Of a DNA stretch of 64,000 nucleotides, positions 1 to 11,100 are shown piece after piece (the first letter of the stretch is position 1; every line of letters starts with the position of its first letter). The stretch is taken from the NCBI GenBank assembly GCA_948567375.1, contig OX419759.1:62028593-62092592 (forward strand), given 5' to 3'. Under the pieces are notes generated by a model. The model did not search any database, was not told where the DNA came from, and was given only the letters and a program-made list of their open reading frames with translations. A program made the position numbers and the translations under genes. The stretch is from Lunularia cruciata. Its lineage: Eukaryota > Streptophyta > Marchantiopsida > Lunulariales > Lunulariaceae.

Positions 1-596
1 TTCTATATTAGTCATGGTTAGCTAAAGTTAGTCATTGCTAAGATAGAGGGGAACTTACTTTAGAGGAAGTAGAAAAGATGAGCACCACTATTTTGGATTT
101 TAGGTGTTGACTTGGTATTATTCCTAGGTGTTTTGCTTTGAGGAAAGAGTTGAGAACTCTTGGGCCCGCAAGCCCTTTTGTTTTGGATTTTTCTTTAGTC
201 CAAGGATAGCCCATGTGAAGCAATCCTTGACTTAGTGGTTGGGTCAAGATAAGACCACATGCTTAGGGGAATATGCCCATGTGAATGGATATTCCTTTCT
301 ACATTTTGACTTTACTTGACTTTAAGTCTTGTAACTTGAGTTACTACGGTAATTAGTAACTTTGGTACGTAAGTATTTCACAAGTATATAAACAAGGGGT
401 GAGGAGGTACTCATCATCCTTTGATTTGCAACTATCTCTCTCTCATTGAGTTCTCTAGTGAGCAATGTCTTGAGTCTTGGAGTGTTAGCCTTGGAAGAGT
501 ATGATGGAGTTGGGGTTCCTTGCCTTCTTAGTCCATGGTGCGCTACCATAATAGCCATCAAAGGTTCATCCTAAGTGAGAGACAGACCGGCTCACA
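1..596 (+). repeat. E1 5' LTR (partial)
   Basis: Matches the other family A LTRs over its whole length and ends in GGCTCACA. It lacks about the first 95 nt because of the window boundary. A TATA-like site (TATATAAAC) lies near 383-392, followed by a CT-rich stretch, as in the other copies. Confidence 0.92.
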
Positions 597-600
597 TTTT

Positions 601-618
601 TGGTTCCATTGTCGGGAC
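601..618 (+). other. E1 primer-binding site (tRNA-Glu type, mutated)
   Basis: Lies four T residues downstream of the LTR end. It reads TGGTTCCATTGTCGGGAC, differing at two positions (G to A and C to T) from the intact site in E3. Both changes look like CpG decay. Confidence 0.8.
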
Positions 619-1454
619 CTCTCTAGAAGGCAAGATAATGTTCCGCGTTCAATTCTACATTAAGCAGAAGGAGGCTATGAGAGCTCACTTGGAGAGAACA
701 TTAGGAGAGGAGAGGGTTGAACTTATGTTAGAGAACCAAGATCCATTTGTATACCCTGTAGTGCAGTATGATGTCTTTGAGGTGATTTTGTACATCTTGT
801 ACACATGAGAGGAATTAGAGAGATTGTGTGAGGTGGATTGCAGATTTTGGGGATTAAAGTGATTTTGGGCAAAATCTCAAGTTTAAGATCTGGACTTGAA
901 AATTGTACACATGATAGCTTGGGTTATCTTTCAGTTAGCACACTTGAAATTATTGTGAGAGCTACTATGCGCACTGGGTTAGAATTTTTGAAAGTTGATA
1001 GGGTGAAGTGCTCCCGCAACTGCACGCTCTTTGGAAAATTATATAGAGTCTGCCATTTCTTCAATTTTCAGTAAATTGACCTGAAAATTTTCAAGAGAAT
1101 TCAGTGCATTATATTCTACCTGTTGCCACAAAAATTAGAGAAAGATCATTTTTGCGCAGGGAGTAATGAGTTTTTGAAGTGAGGGGGTGGTTTTCAGACC
1201 AAATCTGAAATATGTGTGCTGAAAAAAAAAATGTCTAGGCCAAATGCCTCAATGAAAAGATCTGAAATTCTACGGGGAGGGACGCCTTGGAGTTGTTATC
1301 AAATGTGCAAAGTTATAAAGGACTATGAGACACTGGTTGGGAGATTTGAGTGACATTGTGAGGAAGGGTCAATTCTGCAGAGTGGAGATTTCATGCATGA
1401 GGAGTTTGAGATCAACAAAAAGCATGTTTGAGTGTTTAGATTCATCTTGGGAAC

Positions 1455-1927
1455 ATGGAGGGTCATCAAGAGTGGAAATTGAGATTGTGCAGGGTTACCC
1501 AAGGGTTTGAGGTGATTTTAGGGGTGGATTTGAGGAAAAGAGAGTTTACAATAGAATTTGAAGAGAGTGTTGAGAGGATCCAAAAACCTACAACCTTGGA
1601 GGAAAGAGTGAGTCTAAGTTCTTTCTATATGGAGAGAAGGGACATAAGGCAAGTTCATGTCCATTGACCTTTGAGAGCAAAAGATTGAGGGAAAGGAAAG
1701 GCTTACTTGACTTGGGTTTGCATGTTGGACCTTCTTCACCAAGATTGGGAGGGAGAAGATCTAAGACCAAGGAGTTGTGTGAGGTTTGTGGAGTTGAAGG
1801 ACTTCCAAAAGGACATGAGTGTAGTGGAGTAAAAGCACTTTTGGAAACTTTGGTGAAGGATCTTGGAGAGAGTCTTAGTACAGCTACAGAAATAATACCA
1901 CCTTCATCAGCTAGTTCTCAAGATTAG
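1455..1927 (+). pseudogene. E1 pre-gag zinc-knuckle ORF, frameshifted
   Basis: Homologous to the intact 157-codon ORFs at 41,261-41,734 and 15,547-16,020. Here it is split into two frames (1,455-1,667 and 1,664-1,927) by a one-base loss near 1,597. The first knuckle cysteine region is altered (the TGC codon reads TTC near 1,619). The C-terminal part with the CEVC...GHEC second cysteine cluster is still open. Function unknown; probably an accessory nucleic-acid-binding protein of family A. Confidence 0.7.
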
Positions 1928-2163
1928 TGATGGAGATAATCTTTCAACTTATGGATAAACTATCCATGAGAGTTATTAATATGCACTCTAGGATTTGATG
2001 TTGCTATAGAAATCTTGGAGCAACTTGAACCTTTTGTGTTCTCTAGAGTGGATTATTCTCATATAATGTTAGTCATGTATATCCTCTATTAGTAATAGAG
2101 TGAAAGAAAAGAAAAGAGAAAAAAAAGAAAATTGAGAGAAAAGAAAGATAGTGAGGAGTTAAG

Positions 2164-5100
2164 ATGGGGAAACTTCTGGTTTTCTTTGGCAAGGATGGAG
2201 AAGATGTGGAGGCCTTTGTGATAGACTTCAAGAGAGCTTGCATAGGAAACAATGAGAGGAGGAAGAATGAGTGTGCCTCATTATTACCAGATTTCTTTGA
2301 GGATGCAACACTTACATGGTATGAGTCAGAATACCAAAAGAGAGAGAGGAGAGATGAGGAAGAGGATTCTTGGGAGACTTTGACTTCAGTACTCATTGAG
2401 AACTTTCTTCCTGATGAGAGTTATGAGAGATTGATGAGTGGGGTTACATTTCTCAAGCAAGGAGATGGAGAGAAAGTGAGAGTCTATGTGGAAAGAGTAG
2501 AAAAGTTAGAGTCCAGATTTCGCATAGTGTTGAGGAAGGGTGGAGATGATGTGGAGACTACAATAATTGGCATAGTGGCCATGCTCACCAATAATTTTGT
2601 GGGAGGGTTGAGACCACAAATGAGAAGCAAGGTGAGATATGAGAAACCTTTTTCCAAGGTGGAAGCTATCGAGATCACAATTCGTATGGAGGAGAGTTTG
2701 GAAGGGGATGAGAGTGATTTGGTGGTGAAGGAGGTTGTGCATCCTCCTCAAGGCTACAAGTTTGGTGGAACTTCTGATACTTTGGGGACAAGGGTTGCAC
2801 CTCAAGTAGTAGTTGCTCCAGTTCTTGCACCTCCACCAAAAGATTCACTCCAAACCATCATAGAACAACTTGCGGATCTCCATATCAATGTGGTGCAACT
2901 ATGGGAGAAGAGAGAGGTGGATCAGAATGTAGGGAGAGAGGGCCTAGGAGTTATGGAAACTATCTATATAGAGGAGGCCAACCAGCCAAGAGTTTCAATG
3001 ATAGAAATTGTTTTGGTTGTGGAGGAAGATGCCAGATTCAAAGGAATTGCCCAAATTCCACTTACCATGGAGGAAGGGGTTATGAGGGAGCCAATAGAGG
3101 GGAAGAGGGAGGTAGTGAAACCCAAGTGGCTCCTTATCCCAACAAAGGTAAGGGGATAGCATCCATAGATGTGGTTGAGAGCAAGTATGAGAAGGGAGAG
3201 TGCTCAAACTCCAAGGGTCTTAATTTGGAGCTTTTGGCACAAGAGAAGAAGAGAGCTCGTTTTGCAGAGGATGTTCACTCTTCTCAAGGATTTACTTCAA
3301 GCAAGGATAATCCTATGTCTACTAGGAGCACTCGCACCTCAACACCATCAACAACAAGGACTCCAAGGAAGAAGTTGGGGATAGAGGATTTCTTGATTTC
3401 AAAGCAACAATGGAACTACAATGTGTTGGAGGATGTTGGTAGTCACAAGGCTAAAATCAAAGTGTGCCAATTGATTGCTTTGAATCCTACCTTGAGAAAG
3501 GAGCTTAGAGGTGGTTTGAGTTTTACAAGGAGCAAGAGGAAGAAGAAGGCAAAAGTTCCAATATCATTGGGGGTGTTAGATGCCAAGCCAGCACCATGGG
3601 AGGCTTGTGAATATGCCTCCAAGATTGATGTGAGAGTGAATGGTCACAACATCAAGGATGCATTGGTTGATGGAGGATCAGCAGTAAATGCCATGTCAGA
3701 AAGGTTGATGAAGAAGTTGGGTATGATACCCTCAAGAGCTTCAAAATTTGTGGTGAGCATGGCAAACAAGCAACAAGTTCGACTTGTAGGGGTGATGGAT
3801 AAAGTGATAGTTTCAGTTATGGGAGTTCAAAATCTTATGACTTTCCAAGTCTTGAAGGATTCAAGCTATGACTTACTTCTTGGGAGGCCATGGTTGAGAG
3901 CAACACGCACAACTGATCGATGGCACAAAGGGTACTTGAGGATTGGGTCATCAAACCATAGAGTCACAGTTCCAGTGACTAACACCACCAATACTTCACA
4001 TTCAGATACACTATCTTTTGATTATTGGGAATCAGATTCTGAAGAAGGAGCTTCAGGTGTGGACACAAGCATGGAAGAAGAGACTTCCACGGAGAAGGAT
4101 GAATCTGAATCTTATTCAGATGTGTATCCCTTGTGTGCTATGGATTTTGCCCCTAAGCCAGAGGTTTTGAAGGACCCAGACAAATCACCATTGACACTTG
4201 AGGAGGTAGAGAGAAGGTTAGCTACCCTCAAGTATGGCCCAAATGTTACCAAGGAGGAGAAGGTGAGATTTGAGGAGATTTTCTACAAGTTCATCTATGT
4301 GTTTGCTTTTAGTTACAAGGATTTGAAGGAAGTTACCTTGGAGGAGCACAAGATAGAGGTGGAGTCACATGCAAGACCAATCTGCCAAAAGCAACATCGC
4401 ATTAGCCTACCAATATCTTTGGTTGTGAAGGAGGAGATTGATAAACTCGAGGAGGCAGGATTTATCGTTGAGGTGGAGAATTCAGAATGGGTGTCTCCAA
4501 TTGTCATTGTGAAGAAAAAGAATGGCAAGCTTTGGGTAGGTGTGGATTACAAGAAGCTTAATGTTGTTACCAAGAAGGACTACTACCCATTGCCATTCAT
4601 TGATGAGATCTTGGAGGAGGTTGCAGGTCATGAGAGGTACAGTTTTGGAGATGGTTATAGTAGATACAACCAAATAAAGATTGCACCAGAGCATCAACAA
4701 CTCACCACATTCACCACACCTTGGGGGAACTTACGCTTTCAAGGTCATACCTTTTGGGCTTTGCAATGCTCCAGCCACATTCCAACGGTTCATGAACAAG
4801 GTATTTGAACCTTTCACTGGGAAATTTGTGAGAGACTTCATTGATGACTTTTGTGTCTATGGGAGCAAGGAGGAGCAATTTTAGCACCTAATCAAAGTCT
4901 TGCAACGCTTGGATGAGGCAAATGCATCACTCAACCTAGAGAAGTGCATTTTTGGATGTGAAGAAGGTCTACTTTTGGGGCACATCATCTCCAAGGATGG
5001 AATAGCAGTTGATCCTAAGAAGGTGAGAAAAATCTCAGACCTTCCATTCCCTTCAAGCTTGACAAAGTTACACCAATTCTTGGGGATGGTTGGGTACTAT

Positions 5101-6015
5101 AGGAGGTTCGTCTTCTCATTTTCCAACAAGGCTTATGCATTGACCATCTACATGAAGAAGGGTGTAGATTACATGGTGATTTTGGAGGATAAGGAGGCTC
5201 TCAAAGCTTTTGAGGAGCTCAAGCAATCCCTTGTTGTAGCTCCAATTCTTGCTAAACCTGATTGGAGTAAGCCTTTCATCCTCTACACATATGCTTCTAA
5301 TGTAGCTATAGGATGCACTCTTAGCCAATTAGGCCAAGATGGGCATGATCATCCAAGAGCGTATGTTAGTGGGCAGATGGTTTCAGCAGAGAAGAACTAC
5401 TCTGTCACGGAGAGAGAAGGGTTGGCAATGATCTTTGGTCTCAAGAAGTTTAGACACTACTTGATTGGAGGGAAAGCCACCATTGTCACGGATCACAAGG
5501 CTTTGAAGTACAAATTCAACAAGCGTAATGTTGAAGGGAGACTAGCAAGGTGGATGATACTCTTGTCTGAGTATGACTACACCATTGAGGATAGGCCACG
5601 AAAGAAACATGCAAATGCTGATTTATTATCTAGAGCCTATGATCATGATGGAGATGAGCCAATGGATGACTCCTTCCCGGATGAGGAGCTCATGATAATC
5701 TCAGTCACTCAAGAGGTTCCAATGGAGTACAAGAAGATTGTGGATTTTGTGACAAGAGGTAACTATCCAAAAGGGATGTATGCTTGGGAGAGGAAGGCCC
5801 TTGCAGCAAGATCTAGACCTTACACAATGGTGGAGGATATTCTTTTTCACCAAGGAGCAGATGGTCTACTTCAAAGAGCAGTGGGTAAGGAAGTGTCTAT
5901 CCTACTCATAAAGGAGTTTCATGAAGGTTTAGTATGTGGAGGACACTTTGCAGGAAAGGTGATAGCTTTCAAGATTCTAGATGCAGGTTACCATTGGAGA
6001 GGGATTTTCAAGGAT
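2164..6015 (+). pseudogene. E1 gag-pol, first part (gag, protease, RT, RNase H, integrase start)
   Basis: The Gag start (MGKLLVFFGKDGEDVEAF) is at 2,164. A 2-nt insertion near 2,940 moves the frame to that of 2,901-4,808. This frame carries the CCHC knuckle, here with a changed residue (GGRCQIQRNC instead of GGRGHIQRNC). It continues into protease (ALVDGGS at about 3,664) and RT (GVDYKKLN at about 4,540). An extra G near 4,725 shifts the frame again. A TAG stop follows at 4,882, and the frame reopens at 4,900 for the RT thumb, RNase H and the start of the integrase zinc finger (HEGLVCGGHF). RNase H shows YTYAS where E3 has YTDAS, so a catalytic Asp is lost. The frame ends where F1 is inserted. 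Not functional. Confidence 0.88.
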
Positions 6016-8581
6016 TGTGACAACCCGGCAAATATCACTTTTGCGGTAATCGGGTAAGTAAAGTTTGTTCCCACAAAGATACAAGTCAGAATTGGTCAAA
6101 TACGAAGTCAAATAGTTACAATGTAGTTCTTCTTGAGTTCTACTTTAGTCTCTCAGGTAGAAACCACACTCAGAAGAGGGTAACAAGCACTGAATCGTAG
6201 TCTTGTCACGAATGTACACTCCTTAATCATAACTCCTTTAGTTCTTTCCAAACAATCTTGATTGTGATGATTCAGGCTCTCCCAAAAATGGCACTTCACT
6301 GCAAAATGACTTCACCTCAAAATTGTGTTCCACCCCTCCACTAAAGGCACAACTTCCTCGATCAAAATTGCTTCACATCAACTTCGCACTGCACTCACAA
6401 ATGCAGAATACTACCAACACTACAATTCCTCTCAGATCTGTCAAGGCATTGCTTTGATTGCACTTCACTCAAGATCAAACACACAAAATGAAGATCAAGG
6501 CTGTGGAATCCAACATCCAATAAGCACACTGACTTGCACTTCAAATTTCTCCAAACACTCACAAACACAATTACAACGTTGATACTTGGAATCAAGCTCA
6601 AGCGACGAGCACTATTTCACAACACTTTGCTGTATCTATTCTCAAAATTATGAGCATTGAACAACATTAGACTATGAATGCCACTCTTAAGTAGTGAACA
6701 AATTGACAGTTCTAACAACTATTCCGTTCTATAACAACTCTTCTAACCTGCAGATCCGAAATGTCAATGCACCTCTTCATATCTGCCTCTTCAAATCTCA
6801 AAACTATTACTACTCCAATCCGATGTCTACTTCTTCTTTGGCTTTCAAACCCGAACCCAATGTAAATTTACCTCCCATTACTCTATCCTCGGGTTTCACA
6901 TCTTCTACTTCTTCTACCAGATCCAACAATTCTCTTTCCTGATCTGAAATGACACTAGTGGGTAATCTATCTAAACCTTCATGTCTCAACCCATTCTTCT
7001 CTAAAGTGTCAAATGTCAAAATCCGAAAACACCTCCACTTTTACTTCTGCAACTTTGGGTCTAGCTACTATCAATTCCTTTACTAATTCTATTGTGTCCT
7101 GTAACACCCATTTGTGCATGTGTGTGGTATTGTGATATTTAGCTTGGTATTACAAGTACTTAAGAGCTATTATTTATGTAAAGATAAAAGATGGTTCTAT
7201 ATTAGTTATGGTTAGCTAAATTTAGTCATAGCTAAGATAGAGGAGAACTTACTTTAGAGGAAGTAGAAAAGATGAGCACCACTATTCTGGATTTTAGTGT
7301 GTTGACTTGGTATTATTCCTAGGTGTTTGGCTTTGAGGAAAGAGTTAAGAACTCTTGGGCCCACAAGCCTTTTTGTTTTGGATTCTTCTATAGTCCAAGG
7401 ATAGCCCATGTGAAGGAATCCTTGACTTAATAGTTGGGTCAAGATAAGACCCCATGCTTAGGGGAATATGCCCATGTGAATGGATATTCCTTTCTACTTT
7501 TTGACTTTACTTGACTTTTAGTCTAGTAACTTGAGTTACTACGATAATTAGTAACTTTGGAACGTAACTATTTCACAAGTATATAAACAAGGGGTGAGGA
7601 GATACTCATCATCCTTTGATTTGCAACTATCTCTCTCTCATTGAGTTCTCTAGTGAGCAATGTCTTGAGTCTTGGAGTGTTAGCCTTGGAGGAGTATGAT
7701 GGAGTTGGGGTTCCTTGCCTTCTTAGTCCATGGTCGCTACCATAATAGCCATCAGAGGTTCATCCTGAGTGAGAGACAGGCCGGCTCACAGTCATCATCA
7801 AGAATTGTAATTGAAAGCATGGGTACACTATCTACACCTTCAATTTGTAACCCACTTTCCCCTAATCACTCATGTTACTAACCCAAAGACACTTACTATC
7901 TGATCTTGCACTTCGGGTTTATTCACTACTGTTATTTCTCTTCTTATTCTCTCCTTCAATCAGAACTGAAATTGAAGTCATGGGTATCCTAACTATCTTC
8001 TTTCCATACTCTAACTTTCTCTAATACCTCTAGCAAGATTCCCGAAGTCACCTTCACTGCACTCCAAAGTCCGACTTTCTCAGGTTGAATTATATTTGTC
8101 TTGAGGCAAAGTCTTTAGACCCAAAGTCATGTAAACCCGAAGTCCGAAGTCGCATTGACCCGAAGACACCAAACTACTCTTCACATCTACTCTTGAAACT
8201 TCAAATGCTTGTAACTTCTTGTACAAACCTCCAAACTTTGCGATTTTGGTGCCAATGGAAAGCTCTGAACTCGATGCTTTTAACGAGATATAGCAAGCTT
8301 GATTTGGACTTGTGGTCACTAAGATATGGCCCCCACAAGAATCCTGACTTGTAACTTTCATTACGATGCAAAGAAACCCGAGTTTTTCCTCCTCTGACAC
8401 AAAGTAAGCTCCTTTGGGTCTGATCCAATCCGAATCCTTCTTCCTCTTACATGAAGTCTACTTCCTCAGGTCTGATCTAAACACAAGTTGCACTCATTTC
8501 TTCTCCATTTGGTTTCAATTTGGTTTCAGCAAGGCACTTCTTCTTCAAAACTCATCCAAAATGAAAAATGTGTGTACCACA
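6016..8581 (-). mobile_element. F1: long solo-LTR-like unit inserted in the E1 integrase
   Basis: Begins TGTGACAACCC and ends GTACCACA, flanked by the 5-bp duplication AGGAT (6,011-6,015 and 8,582-8,586). The uninterrupted integrase sequence of E3 confirms the empty site. It contains a 691-bp family A solo LTR (7,100-7,790); without this the unit is about 1.87 kb, matching F2. By comparison with F2 and F3 the sense direction is the minus strand: a remnant of the F ORF C-terminus (SFDTLEK-like, here FDTLEKNG) reads on the minus strand at 6,810-7,019. No protease, RT or integrase is seen inside. Confidence 0.8.
7100..7790 (+). repeat. Family A solo LTR nested in F1
   Basis: A complete LTR (TGTAACACCC to GGCTCACA, 691 bp) with no internal region attached. 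The flanks are GTCC on the left and GTCA on the right. Alignment with F2 suggests the right copy of a 4-bp duplication has one substitution. It is most simply a solo LTR left by recombination between the two LTRs of a full insertion. Confidence 0.9.
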
Positions 8582-8586
8582 AGGAT

Positions 8587-9564
8587 TGTCTTGATTATTG
8601 CAAAACTTTTCATGTTTGTCAAGCTTTTGCTAGAAAGTCTAGATTCACTCCACCACCTAGATCAATTCCATTGCTAGGACCTTTTGAGAAGTGGGGAATT
8701 GATTTTGTAGGTCCTCTCAATAGAACCCCAAGGAACAATTGGTATATTGTGGTAGTTACTGATTATCTTACCAAGTGGGTTGAGGCTAGACCATTGAGGG
8801 ACAAGAATGAAGATGAAGTGGGTAGATTTCTTTATGAACACATTATCACTAGGTTTGGATGCCCTTTGGAGTTGGTTTCTGATAGAGGAGGAGAGTTTAC
8901 AAGAAACATTACTACAATCATGCTACGACATTTCTCTATCACACATAGAGTAACTACATCCTATAAGCCAAATTCCAATGGCTTGGCAGAGAGAACCAAT
9001 CAGACCTTGTGCATGATGTTGGCCAAAGATGCAGAAATGGAGGGGGCTAAACATCATTGGGACAAGAGGATTCATGCAATTTTGTGGGAGTATAGGACAA
9101 CCATGAAGACTTCCACCGGATATTCTCCATTTCAATTGGTGTATGGTATTAAGTCTACCTTACCTATTCACTTTGATCTTCCTACCTTCCAAAGCATTCA
9201 TAAGAGATTGAAGAAAGCACAAGGAGGTGATGCAGAGAAGTCAAGGAAGGATCAACTCATGGATTTGGAAGAGGCAAGAGCAGTTGCTATGGTTCAAGTA
9301 GAGCAAGCCTAGAGGAAACAAAAGGAGAGATATGACAAGAGGCAAGGCAAGAAGAAGGTGAAGAATTTCAAAGAAGGTGATTGGGTAATGTTGTTTCATT
9401 CCATTCGATTCAAGAGAGTGCAAAAGAAGGTTTTGCCTAAGTACTTTGGACCTTTCATAGTGGAGAAGGTGTGGGGCAATTACACCTATGATCTCAAGGA
9501 GTTGGGAGGAAGACACTTTGATAGGATTAACCATGATAAGTTGAAGATGTACCATAGAAGGTAG
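8587..9564 (+). pseudogene. E1 integrase, second part, and pol C-terminus
   Basis: Continues the integrase after F1. The zinc-finger half is damaged (CKTFHVCQ where E3 has CKTCHVCQ), then the catalytic core follows: Asp in IDFVGPL (about 8,700), Asp in SDRGGEF (about 8,880) and Glu in GLAERTN (about 8,985), spaced as DD35E. A TAG at 9,310 replaces a glutamine codon. The frame reopens to a C-terminal domain ending INHDKLKMYHRR at 9,564. No chromodomain is recognisable. Confidence 0.85.
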
Positions 9565-9612
9565 AGAGACCTTCACTTTGAGGACAAAGTGAAAACTTAG
9601 TCCAGGGGTAAA

Positions 9613-10303
9613 TATAACACCCATTTGTGCATGTGTGTGGTATTCTGACATTTAGCTTGGTATTACAAGTACTTAAGAGATATTATTTATATAGAGATAA
9701 AGGATGGTTCTATATTTGTCATGGTTAGTTAAAGTTAGTCGTTGCTAAGATAGAGGGGAACTTACTTTAGAGGAAGTAGAAAAGATGAGCACCACTATTT
9801 TGGATTTTAGTGTGTTAACTTGGTATTATTCCTAGGTGTTTGGCTTTGAGGAAAGAGTTGAGAACTCTTGGGCCCGCAAGCATTTTTGTTTTAGATTCTT
9901 CTTTAGTCCAAGGATAGCCCATGTGAAGGAATCCTTGACTTAGTGGTTGGGTCAAGTAAGACCACATGCTTAGGGGAATATGCCCATGTGAATGGATATT
10001 GCTTTCTACTTTTTGACTTAACTTGACTTTTAGTCTAGTAACTTGAGTTACTACGGTAATAGGTAACTTTGGTACGTAACTATTTCACAAGTATATAAAC
10101 AAGGGGTGAGGAAGTACTCATCATCCTTTGATTTGCAACTATCTTTCTCTCATTGAGTTCTCTAGTGAGCAATGTCTTGAGTCTTGGAGTGTTAGCCTTG
10201 GAGGAGTATGATGGAGTTGGGGTTCCTTGCCTTCTTAGTCCATGGTGTGCTACCATTATAACCATTAGAGGTTCATTGTGAGTGAGAGATAGGCCGGCTC
10301 ATA
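9613..10303 (+). repeat. E1 3' LTR
   Basis: Starts TATAACACCC (TGTAACACCC with one change) directly after the short purine tract AGGGGTAAA at 9,604-9,612, and ends GGCTCATA. Right flank GATC. Confidence 0.9.
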
Positions 10304-10353
10304 GATCAAAGGATGACCATTTCAGGTTCACACTAATTGGAGTATGTTGGAGC
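10304..10353 (+). pseudogene. Family B (B1) fragment between E1 and E2
   Basis: About 50 bp matching the RT/RNase H junction of B2 at about 31,388-31,437 (atcaaaggatgac...). It is the strip of B1 left between the E1 and E2 insertions. It ends in GAGC, repeated at 17,572 beyond E2. Seven extra bases (10,354-10,360) separate it from the E2 LTR. Confidence 0.75.
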
Positions 10354-10360
10354 TTGGAGT

Positions 10361-11052
10361 TGTGACCTAGCTTGTCTCTCACTCAGGATGAACCTCTGAT
10401 GGCTATTATGGTAGCGCACCATGGACTTAGAAGGCAAGAAACCCCAACTCCATCATACTCCTCCAAGGCTAACACTCCAAGACTCAAGACATTCCTCACT
10501 AGAGAACTCAATGAGAGAGAGATAGTTGCAAATCAAAGGATGATGAGTACCTCCTCACCCCTTGTTTATATACTTGTGAAATACTTACGTATCAAAGTTA
10601 CATATTACGGTAGTAACTCAAGTTACTAGACTAAAAGTCAAGTAAAGTCAAAAAGTAGAAAGGAATATCCATTCACATGGGCATATTCCCCTAAGCATGT
10701 GGTCTTATCTTGACCCAACCACTAAGTCAAGGATTCCTTCACATGGGTTATCCTTGGACTGATGAAGAATCCAAAACAAAAAGGCTTGCAAGCCCAAGAG
10801 TTCTCAACTCTTTCCTCAAAGCCAAACACCTAGGAATAATACCAAGTCAACACACTTAAATCCAAAATAGTGGTGCTCATCTTTTCTACTTCCGCTAAAG
10901 TAAGTTCCTCTCTATCTTAGCTATGACTAACTTTAGCTTATCATGACTTATATAGAACTATACCTTATCTCTATATAAATAATATCTCTTAAGTACTTAT
11001 AATACCAAGCTAAATATCACAATACCACACACATGGACAAATGGGTGTTACA
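10361..11052 (-). repeat. E2 3' LTR (left)
   Basis: Reverse complement of the family A LTR: begins TGTGACC (GGCTCACA end, mutated) and ends GGGTGTTACA. It is followed at 11,053 by the complement of the polypurine tract (TTTACCCCC). Confidence 0.9.
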
Positions 11053-11100
11053 TTTACCCCCAAACTAAGTTTTCACTTTGTCCTCAAAGTGAAGGTCTCT

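Larger units (their letters stand above)
1..10303 (+). mobile_element. E1: family A Ty3/gypsy LTR retrotransposon, 5' LTR cut by window edge
   Basis: An element with LTR, primer site, pre-gag ORF, gag, protease, reverse transcriptase, RNase H, integrase and 3' LTR, all on the plus strand. The window starts at about nt 96 of the 5' LTR, judged against the complete LTR at 39,722. The coding region has frameshifts and stops, and the integrase is split by a 2.57-kb insertion (6,016-8,581). The right flank (from 10,304) is family B sequence, so E1 sits inside a B copy. The lineage within Ty3/gypsy was not resolved; no chromodomain is seen after the integrase. Confidence 0.9.

Noticed and set aside
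6016-8581. F1 considered as a Mutator-like DNA transposon because about 9-10 bp look duplicated at the ends
   Set aside because: The terminal inverted repeats are too short and poor. Placing the ends at TG...CA gives a clean 5-bp duplication (AGGAT), which fits an LTR-type insertion.
10372-10629. Open frame of 85 codons on the plus strand in the E2 left LTR (and similar frames in other LTR copies on both strands)
   Set aside because: It lies wholly inside a family A LTR and recurs wherever the LTR occurs, including the reverse direction. It follows from LTR sequence, with no domain or start context.
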